A DNA stretch of 64,000 bases, from assembly GCA_030278955.1 (NCBI GenBank), contig JAOANR010000004.1, positions 16,356,428 to 16,420,427 on the forward strand, in the 5' to 3' direction. Both the position numbers and the translations under genes were made by a program. Source of the DNA: Hygrophila difformis. Lineage: Eukaryota > Streptophyta > Magnoliopsida > Lamiales > Acanthaceae. The notes under the pieces were generated by a model that was not told the origin of the DNA, did not search any database, and saw only the letters and a list, made by a program, of their open reading frames with translations. This document shows positions 23,275 to 34,963 of this stretch, in pieces. Each line of letters begins with the position of its first letter. The stretch's first letter is position 1.

Positions 23275-23838
23275 ATTTTCAGTCTTGTCTCGTTGTTCAT
23301 CCTTATCTCTACTACGACCTTCCCTAACAACCTCAGCGAAAGTTCGCTCATCCCGCCATGCACTAGATTCAAGAGTGTTCCTGGCTTCCCCCCTTCAACC
23401 TTTGAAGTATATCTGTAACCTCCCGTTTGCCTGCTAACCCTAGCCTGAATACTCTTTTTAGGGTGAGCCCAGTTAACCTTCAAAGCTCTCCCCAGCCAAA
23501 CTCTACCATTCCATTGACGAATGACACTCTTTGCTTCCTCTGGGCTGTTGAAACGAAGGAAACCGAACTTAACTCCCTTAGCTGGCCACCTTCTGGCTGG
23601 AAAATACCAATCTTTGACCTTCATCGTTTTGTCTATTGAGCGGAGAATTCGTATGCTCGCAACTTCCACCGGGACATTCCCAACAAACACACCACACAAC
23701 CCCTTCTCTCCTTCTATCTTCTCTTTGCTCTGAGACGGTCCCCCCAGCCGCGTATCTCTATCCCGATTGTCCCTCGCACCTCCACCACCCTTCGCTCTCC
23801 ACACCGCCGCCACCCTACGATGCCCAGCAGCTTCCATT
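23271..23838 (-). pseudogene. LINE ORF1, N-terminal part with RRM
   Basis: The likely start is ATG at 23838 (MEAAGHRRVAAVW). An open frame continues upstream only into the Copia host. An RNA-recognition motif is visible: LCGVFVGNVPVEVASIRILR (RNP2-like) and VKFGFLRFNSPEEAKSVI (RNP1-like). It stops at 23271 owing to a 1-base shift near 23340. Confidence 0.8.
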
Positions 23839-23860
23839 TTTTGAAAAGTTCGTGGTTGTT

Positions 23861-24091
23861 TACACCAAAAGAGTGTTAAAGCAATTCTTAATGGAAAAAG
23901 CTCATCCGCTAAGTACCCCAATGGTCGTCAGAGCACTTGATCCAGAAAAGGATCCATTTAAACCAAAGGGAGAAAATGAAGAATGTCTTGGCCCTGAAGT
24001 GCCATACCTCAGTGCCGTTGGTGCATTAATGTACCTTACACATAGCACTCGATCTGATATATCGTTTCTTGTAAATTTACTGGCACATTTT
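23861..24091 (+). pseudogene. Copia pol fragment, part 3
   Basis: Reads VLKQFLMEKAHPLSTPMVVR and PYLSAVGALMYLTHSTRSDI, the Copia connection between reverse transcriptase and RNase H. It is cut at 24091 by the solo LTR; the frame resumes with HFSPSPTRRHWNG at 26878. Confidence 0.85.
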
Positions 24092-26877
24092 TGTAATATC
24101 CGGGATTTTTATCGACGTCCAAAGGGTTAAAATTTATTCCTTAATCCGATCAAGGCCGAAATATTTCCGAAAAGAAAAAAAAGAAATAAAATTATTGCTC
24201 GGAAATGAATTACCGATAAATTCAAAATGGAATAAAAGAGGGAAAGGAAGCCAGAAGATATTCCATGGATTAATTCCAAAAGAATTTGGAATTAAATTCA
24301 AGAAGGATTTTAATTCCAAGAACCCGTGACGTCGGAAATAATTTAATTAGATAAAATATTACACGGGAGTCAAAAGACGATAAATTCAAGCCGACGGATT
24401 CAAACTCGACGGATTCAAGATTTCGAATATGAAATTCATTTGAGTCGAAATAAATTTAAGAAAGGAATCGTAACCCGAGAACGATCCGAAAAGTCGAGCC
24501 CGAAAACGTAGAAGGACAAAAGTCTGAAAGAGAGGAGAAAAGGCCCGACGGATGGCACGACCCGGCCCAGGCTGCAGCCCAGGCCGGAGCCGCGCGGTCT
24601 CCGCGTGGGGTTTGCCCTAGGACCACGCCAACCCCTCGCCAGTGCAGCAGTAGCTGCCAACTTGCGCGATTAAGGCGATTTCTTGCCAAAATTTCGACCT
24701 CCGATTTTGGTAGGTCAATCTCAGACGAGGGGAAGGGCTTATGGGACGAGAATAGATGATTCCCAGCCCCACTGATAAGTTTTCAAACCCCCTCTTCATT
24801 CCAAACTCTCCCAAAAACCGAAAACACAAGTTCTTCACTTTCCGACGACTTTCCGATCACTTTCCCGCGACGAAAATCGACGGAGGAGGCGTGGAGAACA
24901 ATATCTTTAGTGTTCCAGATTGTTGTAAGTCGTTCATAGGTTTTCGTTTAAGTTTTCGAGTCCGAAAATCCGATCTAACCCTAGATTCTTACTTTCGATT
25001 TCGTTTCGGGGCCAACGGAAAGGAGACGGAGTAATTGGGACGTGTTCGTAGCAAGCATGGGCGCCCCGATCAATCTGGAGATGTACTAGACATCACCCAT
25101 TGTAATTTAACGCTTACTTGGTTTTGGGTGATTTAAAATGCAACTGAACATAGGGATTGAATAACTCTAAAATCTGTCAACACGAAAAACCCACGGCGCG
25201 GCGATTTGGTGTGAATTTTTCGAACCCTTAAAATTATTCAAACGGAAAAACTTAAAACATAAAAAACGTTGCTAAGACACTAATCTAGTTCATGTAAAAA
25301 TATCGTAATTTTTCATCGTGTTTTGATATCCGAAAATGGTCTTCAACGAACCTGCCTTAAGAGTCAAACTTGAAACTGTGACATATTTGATATTCGACCA
25401 AAACCCCTATTCCGAGAGTTCAAACGGAAAAACTCAAAACTATAATTTTGATCCTAAGACATTAAGCTATGTTGTGTAAAAATTTCAGAGATTTTCATCA
25501 ACGTTTGCTATCCCAAATCGCGTCGAACATAAACTATTTTCCAAACTCCTTTTGAAAAGCTGACAGTACATATGTGCGAAATTGATGAGCATCTTTCTAT
25601 GAATTACATTCCGAATTAATCTTTGCAAGTAAACAAAAGTTGTAGATAATCATGTCTAGAATATGTCCACCAAATTTAAGAATTTTTGGAGTCCATTTGG
25701 TATGTCAAAAGATCGAATCTTTGAACTGTGTCAAATCTGAAACCTGACAGCATACTACTTATGTGAAAAACTTGATATTTGACTTGTTTCCTTAACCCAG
25801 ATCAAAAAACTTAAAACACGAAACTTGTTCATCTCTATTTTTTCGAATTAATGGTGAAATTTCAGAATTTTCGGACTTAAAATGAATTTTTAAATAATTA
25901 TGGAGTAAAACAACGACTAGTGAAAAATTATATTTGAGAGACTTGTGAAATTTGCGAAATGTGTTCTTACCTTGCGGGTTCGATTCCCCAAGGCAGACGT
26001 CCCTGAGGGTTCAATTCCCCAGGATGTCTATCTTACCTTGCGGGTTCAATTCCCCAGGGTGTATGTGTTCCTGCGGGTTCAATTCCCCAGGATGTGTGTC
26101 AACTCCTGCGGGTTCGATTCCCTAGGATGCGTTTAAATTCTCGCGGGTTCGATTCCCCAAGAACAAATTATACTAGATCATATCGAACAAAAGTGAAAGA
26201 GTGAAATCCTGAAAATGCCAAACCCTGAAGTCACGAGAAAATTAAAAGACTTGAATATTTTCTTTGTTTAAATTATACCTTTAAATTATGCCCTGCAATT
26301 ATTTTACCATGTAAATTGAATTATGATCACGTGGAAATCCTTATTTTAAATTATGCCATTTTATTTATTAGTGGATGATTAACTTAAATTGTGTATTACC
26401 TACAAGCATGTTTTTATTAAATTTAATTAAAGGCTTTGAAACCCCTTGATCATATTAGGTGTTAACTTACTCAGCACGTTTTGCTGACCAAACCACATTT
26501 TCCCTTTTTCTTTCAGAGTTGAGGATTATGCATCATCATATGCATAGATGGGAATTTTGGAAAGATACATTATTTTAGAATTTTTGGCACTAGACTAGAA
26601 CTTGCATGAACGGGCATGTTTAACCCGTGTTTTGGGCATGTTGGCCCAATTTAAATTTCCGCTGCATTACAATTATATATATGTATTTAAATATTATTTT
26701 CCGCTGCAACTTTGATATTATTATTTTTAAGTTATATTACAATGGGCTGGTTGAATATTTTAAATTCTGAAAAACCATAGCCTTGCATCTTTTTAGCAAG
26801 CTCGGAGAAACCGTGTCTTGCTAGGGAGGTGTGGCGGTGACATCCCGACCTGGGTTACCAAAAACCGGGGTGTTACA
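24092..26877 (+). mobile_element. Solo LTR of a Gypsy element (same family as the 50.7-58.8 kb element)
   Basis: TGTAATATCC at 24092 to GGGTGTTACA at 26877, about 2.79 kb. Flanks are ATTTT (24087-24091) and GTTTT (26878-26882), a 5-bp TSD with one change. Its plus strand matches the minus strand of the LTRs at 50690-53719 and 55767-58795. It contains the B-box-like array at 25970-26160. It starts directly at the inner LTR boundary. Confidence 0.88.
25970..26162 (+). repeat. Six-unit minisatellite with a tRNA B-box-like core
   Basis: Units of about 30-37 bases each carry GCGGGTTCGATTCCCC or GGGTTCAATTCCCC, separated by variable spacers. The core GGTTCGATTCC equals the RNA polymerase III B-box consensus found in tRNA TPsiC arms. 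No cloverleaf or A box partner is seen, so it is not a tRNA gene. Confidence 0.85.
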
Positions 26878-26882
26878 GTTTT

Positions 26883-27629
26883 AGTCCATCTCCCACTCGA
26901 CGACATTGGAATGGTATAAAGCACATCTTCAGCTATCCCCAAGGAATAATTGATCTCAGATTGTTATATTCCAATAATTCTCGATATGAATTACTTGGCT
27001 TTGCTGATGCTAGATATTTATCTGATCCACATAAAGCTAAATCGCAAACTGGCTATATTTTTACTTGTGACGAAACTGCCATCTCTTGGAGATCAATGAA
27101 GCAGACTTTAATTGCTACTTCCTCCAATCATGCAGAAATATTGGCAATTCATGAAGGCAGTCGAGAATGTGTTTGGTTAAGATCAATGACCCATCATATC
27201 CTAAAGAATTGTGGGTTAACATCCGATGAAAAACTTCCTCGAACAGTACTGTATGAAGATAATGCAGCTTGCATAGCTCAATTACAAGGGGGATACATCA
27301 AATGAGATAGAACAAAGCATATCACCTAAATTCTTCTAAACTCATGATCTTCAAAACAATGGTGAAATCGATGTGCAACAAATTCGATCAGACAATAATT
27401 TAGCGGATCTATTCACCAAGACATTGCCGACTGCAACATTCGAGAAAGTCGTAAAGAGAATTGGGATGCAGCGGCTTAAAGATCTCCAATTATGTACAAA
27501 ACAGGGGGAGCGATGAATACAAGAATATTGCACTCTTTTTCCTTCACTAGAATTTTTTTCCCACAGGGTTTTTTCCTAGTAAGGTTTTAACGAGGCATAT
27601 TCTGTGTATAAAGGACATCCAAGGGAGAA
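26883..27629 (+). pseudogene. Copia pol fragment, part 4: RNase H and 3' end
   Basis: Frame from 26961 reads YELLGFADARYLSDPHKAKS, ISWRSMKQTLIATSSNHAEI and LYEDNAACIAQLQGGYI, the Copia RNase H with its acidic residues. The frame breaks after GGYIK at 27303. A polypurine tract (AAGGGAGA, 27621-27628) lies just before the LTR. Confidence 0.85.
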
Positions 27630-27830
27630 TGTTATATGTCTGTGCCACTAAGACATAGTGGATGTCTACCATGTATTTGAAAACAACCACGAATCATTGA
27701 GCCGAATGACTCATCACTTCCTGCAAATTGTATAAAAAACTCTGCTTGAGATTGAATGAAACGAGCAGTAACATAGTTTCTTCCTCCACTTCTCTTGTTT
27801 ACTCTCCTTGCCATATTTATTGCTTTAACA
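27630..27830 (+). mobile_element. Copia 3' LTR
   Basis: TGTTATATGTC at 27630 to CTTTAACA at 27830, 201 bp, with matching TGTTA/TAACA ends and a polypurine tract directly upstream. The 5' LTR is not in the window. Confidence 0.7.
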
Positions 27831-28249
27831 TTTTATATATTATATATTACATATATGAGCTATACGCCATACTAGTTATATTATTTATATAACAATAATT
27901 CATTAAACAATTATTATGATGAAATTGTGTGTAGGTGCTATGAATTTCCTCATCTTTTAAACAAAAGGTCTGTGAAGTTGTTGTATCGGAAAAATTGTAT
28001 GGAAGTGATGCAAATGAGATGAAGGGAGGCAAACGAGATCAAAGGGAGATAAGTGAAAACGAAGGGAGGCAAGTGGAATTACAAAACTGAAGACTTGAAT
28101 GGAATGCTTGTATTAAACAAATTGAAAAATTACAAGGAATCGAAAGAAAGCTGCAAATAATTTAATTGCAGAAAGCGATAAAGAATTCAATTGTCGAAAG
28201 CTGTAAAGGAAAATGGGAAAAAAAAAACTATGAAGAAGAAAATAAAGTG
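27831..28249. other. Unassigned AT-rich sequence
   Basis: Between the Copia LTR and the left copy of the short-LTR element. Purine-rich repeats of GGGAGGCAAG type at 28022-28075 and GAAAGC runs to 28210. No gene or repeat family recognised. Confidence 0.3.
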
Positions 28250-28340
28250 CTAATAATTCTAATATTCATAGGGTGAGTGGCAAGCCCTAATGCATGTCTC
28301 CTTGCCTCCTTAACCGCAGACTTTCTCTTTTGGTCGATAT
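28250..28340 (-). mobile_element. Short LTR (3' copy) of a gag-only element, part 1
   Basis: Matches 42424-42524 (GGTGGCAAGCCTTAATGCA-like run and CCTTGCCTCCTTAAC). It is cut at TA 28339-28340 by a MITE and continues at 39400-39418, where a purine-rich tract (minus strand, 39419-39445) adjoins. The minus-strand gag at 40868-42200 fits this orientation. Confidence 0.55.
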
Positions 28341-28489
28341 TCCCTCCGTCCCATTACAAATGTCTTACTTACTATTTTTGGATATCCCATTATAAATGTC
28401 TTCTTTATATAAATAGAAATAATTTTCCCTTCCAACAACTATGTGGACCCCATCATATACTCACAAATCAACTCTTCCTTAATTCCCGT

Positions 28490-31225
28490 TGTAACACCCG
28501 AGAAAAACAAATTCAAATTGTTTTGAACTACGTTATGAATTGATCCCTTCACAGGGTACGTAGGCAGCTTGGAAATCTAAATTCTAAGTTCAGTCACAAA
28601 ATAAATCACATGATAAATCACAAAATAAAAACATAACCAAAAGCATCCTAACGCTTAACTCAAGGAAACCGAAACACAACTTCGAGGACGAAGTTGATTC
28701 TTAAGGGAGGTAGACTGTAATACCCGGGAAAATTGTTAAGAGAAATCGGAACTAACTTAATTAGATAAATTGTCGCACGAAAATGTTACGAACATCAACC
28801 CGAACTCGTAATAAATTCTAGATGGAAATTTCGAACCGTGAATGATCCGGAATTTCGAGCCGAAAATGTAGAAGGATAAAAGTCCGAAAGAGAGGAGGAA
28901 AGGACCCGACGGATCGCACGACGCGCCCGGACCGAAGTCCAGGAGTTGGCCGCGCGGTGACGCGCCAACTCTGCGTGGGAGCGCTGAACGCGGCAGATCA
29001 CGCGATCATGGCGATTTCTTGCCAAAATTTCGCCTCCCGATTATGGTAAGCGAATTTGGACGGAAGGGAAAGCTTTTGGGCGAATTAGGGCAGCCTCCTC
29101 CACCCATAATCAGTCATCAACAAACCCTTTTCACCCTCAATCTCTCCCACAGCCAAACACCCCTCCGACGAACCTCCGGCGACCTCCCGACGAGTATTCC
29201 GGCGAAGAAGGGACGAGCGAGAGAAAGCCACTGCTTCTAGGACCTTGGTAAGTTGTATTATATTGTGTAGCTCGTCCATAAGTCTCAAAAACTCGAAATC
29301 TAACCATCTTTCCTTTGCTACGATTTCACGTCGGGGGACGAACAAAAAGCGATCAGAGAAGTTGGCCGTTCGTCGCGACCTTAGGACGTCCGGAAAGCCC
29401 TTACAACGACCCTATTCTCTAACTAGGTAAGTTAAGACCTTACTCTTCAATTTTTTTGGTTTATTCTCGTTTGGATTAAAAGATCTAGACACGTAACTAA
29501 AATCGATTTTCAAAAACCCTATTTTCGACCAATTTTAGTAACTCGACCAAAACTCTATCTTCGGGAATTCAAACCAAAACCTTTTCAACATAGATTTTGT
29601 TCATAAGACTCTAATCTACCTTGTGTCCAAATTTCAGCTATTGGCATAAAGATTTGATACCCCAAATTGTGACGTAAAGTTTCTGTATGAAAACCGGACA
29701 TTTGAAACCCTGACAGTTTTATTAATTCGACTTGATGCATGTTTTTCACCCATTTTTTAGACCGATTTGAACTTGAATTTCTAAACAAAAATTGTAGATA
29801 ATTATGTATAGATTATGCATATAAAATTTCATGAATTTTGGAGTTCATTTGATATGTCAAACCGGACGAATTCAGAACCTGTGTAAAACTGATTTCCGAA
29901 CGCGTGCGTGAGCAGTGTATTGGTGTCGATTTTTGAACATCTAAAACTCATTATTTCCAAAATCTTAAAATATAAAAGTTGTTCATTAAGGTGGTATCTA
30001 CATCCTGTAAACATTTCGGACCAATTGGATTTAAAATGAATTTTTAATCGGCGTTGTACGAAACTGTGACAGAATTAAACTTTCGGGCAGAAATTTTCTC
30101 TCGAAAAGAACTCGAAATTCGACTTACTTCGAAACCTTATTTCCAGAAACTTAAAACATGAAAGTTGTTCGTATGAGTGTCCTTGAGCTACTGTATAAAT
30201 TTCAGAATTTTTGGTTAAAATACGAATATTTAATTTAAAAAGGCGTAAACTGTGATAAATTGGATTTTTCGAACTTGAGAAAACTCGAACTATGAAATGC
30301 GATATCGAATATCTTGTAATCGTTGAAACATGAACTTTCGAAAAATCCCATTCACTAGGCTGAGCCGATCCTCATGCTATCATTATTTTGAGACTGCCTC
30401 GTTAGTGGTCTCCCTACTATCTGAGATTGCCTCGTTAGTGATCTCGCGCGCTGTATTTATTTGGATTGCCTCGTTAGTGGTCCTACTATCTTCGAGACTG
30501 CCTCGTTAGTGGTCCTACGATTTGAGATTGCCTTGTTAGTGATCTCCCCGGTATGATGTCCTCTTCTTAGTCATCGGGATAATACTAAAAGACTTTTGAG
30601 TGTGTATTTAATTAAATTGTATTTATTTAACATGCTTTTAAATTATGCTTTCAAATTATACTTGTACGTTATGCTTTAAAATTTCGTATTCTAGCCTGAT
30701 ATAATAATCATGTCTTTCCGCTGCAAGTAATCTATAAATTTAAATTTAATTTTTAATATGCATAAAAAGTCTAACTTTTAATTAAACACATACAACCCCT
30801 TAATTGTTTAGTTAGGGATTAACTTACTCGGTATATTTTTATACTGATAAATCCGTTGTTATTTTTCTTTTACAGAGTATGTCGAGTGACGCATGCTCAT
30901 GCATTGAGGGGAACTATTTCATAAACACTTTTATTTCTTGCACTTCATTACTATTTTAAATCGGGCCTGTTAAACCCGAGTTTTGGACATGTCGGTCGTG
31001 ATTACTTTTCCGCTGCATCTACTCTATTTCGTGCATGGATGATTACTATTCCGTATTCTGAACTTAGTATTATTATTTTCCGGACTCAATATTGAAATGT
31101 TTTTAAATATTTTAAGTACCCATAAGCCTTGCATTTCCTTAGTGAGCTCGGAAAAATCCGTGTCTTGCTAGGGAGATGTAGCAGTGACATGACCCGGCCT
31201 GGGTTATCAAATCTGGGGTGTTACA
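28490..31225 (+). repeat. 5' LTR of the chromovirus
   Basis: 2,736 bp, TGTAACACCCG to GGGTGTTACA. The first 226 bp (to 28715) repeat the segment 36664-36889 and end in a retained inner polypurine-like tract (CTTAAGGGAGGTAGAC). The inner TGTAATACCCGGG at 28716 equals the LTR start of related elements. Contains a five-unit minisatellite at 30390-30560. Confidence 0.93.
30390..30560 (+). repeat. Five-unit minisatellite in the 5' LTR
   Basis: Repeats of GATTGCCTCGTTAGTG followed by ATCTC or GTCC with spacers of 10-20 bases. The 3' LTR array (38550-38685) has one unit fewer. Confidence 0.85.
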
Positions 31226-31228
31226 AGT

Positions 31229-31242
31229 TGGTATCAGAGCCA
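31229..31242 (+). other. Primer binding site (initiator Met tRNA)
   Basis: TGGTATCAGAGCCA three bases after the 5' LTR, complementary to the 3' end of initiator methionine tRNA. Confidence 0.9.
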
Positions 31243-31260
31243 GGTTATATATTTTAAAAC

Positions 31261-31326
<66 letters not shown>

Positions 31327-31359
31327 CATTATTATTCATAATATTATTATTATTATTTT
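31261..31359 (+). repeat. (ATT)n microsatellite in the element leader
   Basis: Uninterrupted to about 31326, then imperfect. It creates long open frames of leucine or asparagine that are not genes. Confidence 0.95.
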
Positions 31360-31665
31360 GGTCCCATTATTTTAAACCTACCATTATTTTTAAATATATC
31401 ACTTTTAAAACCACTAGTTTTACTCTAGCCCAAAAATTTCTTTTTTTCGTAGCCAAATATTTTAGCCAAAGAAATATTAAAATTTTTGGTCTGCTATAGA
31501 GGCTCAATTTTTATTTTACCCCTGTAGTAAAATTTTTAAACACATGGATAGATTAAATTTTTTATTGGGGAGGGAACTTGAACTTGCATATTGCATGTAG
31601 ATTTAAATTCATATCTAATCTCGTCTAAAACATATTCTAACTCTAACCTACCTTGTTAACATTAG

Positions 31666-32193
31666 ATGGCCGCACCAAACATGAACATGATCAACCTTCT
31701 AATGAGGTTGATCGAAGCATACCTCGAAACCCCTCAAAACGTGAACAACTTCAGACTAAGGGTAGAACAAATGGAGGCTAACCTGGGCCACCTGACTAAT
31801 CTGGGGGAAGCAGGGCATCAAGATCTGACCCAACTCCAAATTCAAATCAACGAACTTCAGACCCGCGAGACTGAGCTCCGGACCCAGATACACGGCATAG
31901 AGACTCAAGCAGGGATCTTGGGAAATGAACTGCTCAACCTGAGGGATATCTTGTTCCCACATGCCCCTCTTAGCCCGGGAGCTCCTCCTGTAGCTAGCCC
32001 CGTTGCTGATCCTGTCGCTGTCCCGGCAGCCGCCCCTATGCCAGTTGCCGCCGCCGATCCTGCTCCTGTTGCTGGGCCCGATTGGCCAGCAAGCCCAGTG
32101 TTCCATGGGCCCCTTGGCACGGGCACCATCGAGGATTCGAGTGATGAGGATGACCCCATGGAGGATCCGACCACCTACCCTCCCCAGGCTTAG
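31666..32193 (+). CDS. Extra ORF upstream of gag: coiled coil plus Pro/Ala-rich and acidic tail
   Basis: 175 codons from ATG at 31666 to TAG. Residues about 5-95 are rich in Leu, Glu, Gln and Asn with heptad-like spacing (LTQLQIQINELQTRETELRT), so a coiled coil is likely. Residues about 100-140 are Pro/Ala/Val repeats, and the last 25 are acidic (DSSDEDDPMED). It resembles no Gag, Pol or envelope domain I know. It lies in the element's leader, about 430 bases before the gag start, in the sense direction. It is intact although gag and pol are broken, which may be chance or recent selection. Function unknown; a Gag-like assembly or RNA-binding role is only a guess. Confidence 0.6.
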   Translation: MAAPNMNMINLLMRLIEAYLETPQNVNNFRLRVEQMEANLGHLTNLGEAGHQDLTQLQIQINELQTRETELRTQIHGIETQAGILGNELLNLRDILFPHAPLSPGAPPVASPVADPVAVPAAAPMPVAAADPAPVAGPDWPASPVFHGPLGTGTIEDSSDEDDPMEDPTTYPPQA

Positions 32194-32625
32194 GGATTAT
32201 TGATACATTATTCATATTGTTCTCTTTTCTATTTTCCCGAACTATTCTCAGCATTTTGATTCCTATCGCTTGTACCGAATAAAGTTCCCTATTAAGCAAT
32301 AAATACACAAGCATCTATTTTATATACAATCTTTATATTTTATTTTATTGAAACTCAACCAACCAAGGAAACAAGACAACAATAAACGAACAACATATCT
32401 ATATATGCATAACAAATCGATAAGGTACCTCGAACCCTAAACTCTAAAACCTAGGGTCTCAACGTTTCAACCCTTATACCCTTAACGTTAACGACTGAAT
32501 AAATAAATACAAATCCTAACCAACTCTTAGTAGGCATCGCTCGATTTAGTAAATCACTTTCTCCCAACACTCTATCAAATCCTCAGAACTCTAAAACTTC
32601 TTTGTGCTCGCATGGTTATAACAGA

Positions 32626-33745
32626 ATGGCACCTAGAGGACGACCAAGGACCTTACCTACCACTCCCAACACCCACGACACGCCAGGGCAACCCGATGAA
32701 CAGGCACCTAACGTTGAGGCGCCAAACCCAGCAGGCCCGATGCCCAACCCTGCGGAAGGGCGAATGAGGAATATGGAGGAACTACTGGTCGCACTGCGCA
32801 ATGCTTATGTTAACCAAGGCGGAGCTGCCGCGGCACCACCGCCGGAAGCAAGGATCAATTACTTGGCTTCGGTAAACCCCTACCGACCTCCCTACTATGT
32901 CGGGGAGGAAGATCCAGCTAAGCTCGAAGAATGGTTGAGGACCTTCGACAAATTACTGAATGCAGTGAGATGCCCGGAAGGAGAGAGGGTTCACGTGGCT
33001 TCGTACTATCTGGGCGGCGAGGTCGACGAATGGTGGCAAGCTACCCAGGGGAAACTTGGCGAAGACGACGAACCGTACTGAGGCATCACTGTACGAAGAG
33101 TTCTCATCCCTGAAACAAGGGGAAAAATCTGTTCAAGAATATTATGCTCGGTTTAAGGAGTTGGTGAGATTCGCGCCTCGGATGGTACCCACGGACGGGG
33201 AGAAGGCGCAGAAATTCGAAATGGGATTGAACTTTTCAATTCGGGAGGTGATCACCGGAGTTAACTATCCGGACTTACAAGCTGTCTACGATCGTGCGGT
33301 AGCAGTCGCACGAGTACAACAACTAAAGAGAAAGACTGCTGGGGAATCTAGCCGAGGGGCACAAGGACCAGACAAAAGACACCGAGACAATAGGATGGGC
33401 AACACTACTGGTGGGGACAGCTTTCAAAACAACTTTCGGCGAGGTCCGAACGGGAATGTCCAAAATAACAATGGTCGGAATTTCAACCAAGGAGGACGAG
33501 TGCCACCGTGTCCGAGGTGTGGTAGGCCGCACCTGGTGAGGAGATGTCCTCAGGTGGGCGAATGTTTCCGGTGTGGCCGTATTGGCCATCGGAGGGAGGA
33601 ATGTCGAACCCGACTCGAGCACATCACGAAGAGAGAGGATTTGGTCACCGGACCCAATGAGCCGTTCAACCAAGGAGGCAGGAACGACAACAATCAAGGA
33701 TATCGGTCTCCTCAGAACCCGAACCAGCGCCCTCCAAACCAGTAA
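32626..33745 (+). pseudogene. gag: Gypsy gag (capsid and nucleocapsid), with internal deletion
   Basis: ATG at 32626 chosen because the protein start (MAPRGRPR) matches the intact Gag start of the 50.7-58.8 kb element (MTPRRKLR). The capsid region reads DPAKLEEWLRTFDKLLNAVR and ASYYLGGEVDEWWQATQGK. At about 33075 some 20 codons present in the related Gag (WEGLKEALRERFYPLST) are missing and the frame shifts. It resumes with EEFSSLKQGEKSVQEYYARF and ends with two zinc knuckles, CPRCGRPHLVRRC and CFRCGRIGHRREEC. Gag forms the particle that packages element RNA. The protein as coded would be cut short. Confidence 0.88.
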
Positions 33746-33793
33746 CAAAATCCAAATCCGAATCAGAACCAGCCGGCCAATCAAGGGAGGCCG

Positions 33794-34249
33794 ATGGGAA
33801 GGTTGAACGTGATCAACCAGGCTGACATACCCGCGCAGGGTGATGTGATGGCAGGTACCTTTCATGTCCTAAGTACTCCGCTTAGAGTTTTATTTGATTT
33901 CGGAGCCAGTTGTTCCATATTATCTTCGAGAGTTGTAGCTAAACTAGATCTACCTAAGTGCGAAATGATTAGCTTAGGAATCCAACTGCCTTCTGGAGAA
34001 GTAATAGCATGCTCTAAGCGTTATAACGGAATACCTGTGGTAATCAAGAACGTAGAGTTTTTTGCGAACTTGGTAGAGTTTGACGTCAGAGACTTTGACG
34101 TCATACTAGGGATGGATTGGCTAACCCGTTATAAGGCCGTGATCGAATGCCAAAAGCAAAAGATCACGCTGTCAAAGAGTAGGGGGAGGAGAGTCATCTT
34201 CTACTCCCAACCCCCTAAGAAGTCTAACAAAATAGTCAACGCCCTCTAG
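33794..34249 (+). pseudogene. pol: Gypsy protease region
   Basis: A retropepsin-like domain: LFDFGASCSILSSRVVAKL and FDVILGMDWLTRYKAVIECQ. The catalytic triad, normally D-S-G or D-T-G, reads D-F-G here, so the enzyme is probably inactive. The frame stops at 34249, two stops before the RT part. Confidence 0.82.
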
Positions 34250-34261
34250 TTATGTAGCTAA

Positions 34262-34963
34262 ATGCGGAAGGGTTACGCGCTATATGCATGCTACATTCAT
34301 AACCTGGAAGCTGAAGGAGTCAAGGTAGATGACATCCTGGTGGTGAGGGAATACCCAGATGTGTTGCCTGAAGACGTTCCCGGTATGCCACCAAAGAGAG
34401 ATCTTGAATTCACCATAGACCTCATTCCGGGAACGGAACCTGTCTCGAAAGCTCCTTATCGCATGGCGCCACTGGAAATGAAGGAACTAAAGGAGCAACT
34501 CGAGGAGTTGTTGGAGAAGGGATACATTAGGCCAAGCACGTCCCCATGGGGAGCACCGGTCTTGTTCGTCAAGAAGAAAGACGGAGGGTTACGACTGTGC
34601 ATCGATTATAGAGGACTTAATCAAGTCACCGTCAAGAACAAGTACCCGTTGCCCCGGATCGAAGATTTGTTCGACCAACTAAAGGGAGCTACGGTATTCT
34701 CAAAGATCGACCTACGCTCGGGATATCACCAATTGAGGATCGCCGAAAAGGACATCCCAAAGACGGCGTTCAGAACTCGTTACGGACACTACGAGTTCAC
34801 GGTGCTATCATTCGGGCTAACGAACGCCCCAGCGATGTTCATGAATCTCATGAATAACGTATTTCGAGAATTTTTAGATCAATGCGTGGTGGTGTTCATA
34901 GATGACATCTTGATCTACTCGAAAAGTGAAGAAGAACATTCCGAGCATTACACAAAGTGTTAG
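34262..34963 (+). pseudogene. pol: Gypsy reverse transcriptase
   Basis: Contains [74 protein letters not shown] and the catalytic [13 protein letters not shown]. All RT core blocks are present. One missing base near 34960 ends the frame at HYTKC; the next frame picks up with the RNase H part. Confidence 0.92.

Larger units (their letters stand above)
15794..23859 (-). mobile_element. Full-length-like plant LINE with RNase H, inserted in Copia
   Basis: On the minus strand the element runs from 23859 to a poly(A) tail seen as poly(T) at 15794-15810. It carries ORF1 (RRM and LINE ORF1 domain) and ORF2 (endonuclease, reverse transcriptase, RNase H). It is flanked by a 17-18-base duplication around TACACCAAAA (15778-15795 and 23860-23877), which differs by one base. 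The Copia frame resumes after it (KxVLKQFLMEKAHPLSTPM). About 1.7 kb of 3' untranslated sequence with T-rich runs (16628-16710) separates ORF2 from the tail. Several frameshifts and stops make it inactive. Confidence 0.9.

Noticed and set aside
25970..26162. Cluster of tRNA genes suggested by GGTTCGATTCC
   Set aside because: Only the TPsiC-like part is present; no acceptor stem, D arm or anticodon arm can be built around it.
28716..31225. LTR starting at the inner TGTAATACCC of the chromovirus
   Set aside because: The block 28490-28715 is repeated before the 3' copy and the CCCGT duplication flanks 28490 and 39354, so the LTR starts at 28490.
31139..31499. Open frames of poly-Asn and poly-Leu
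   Set aside because: They are translations of the (ATT)n microsatellite in the retroelement leader.
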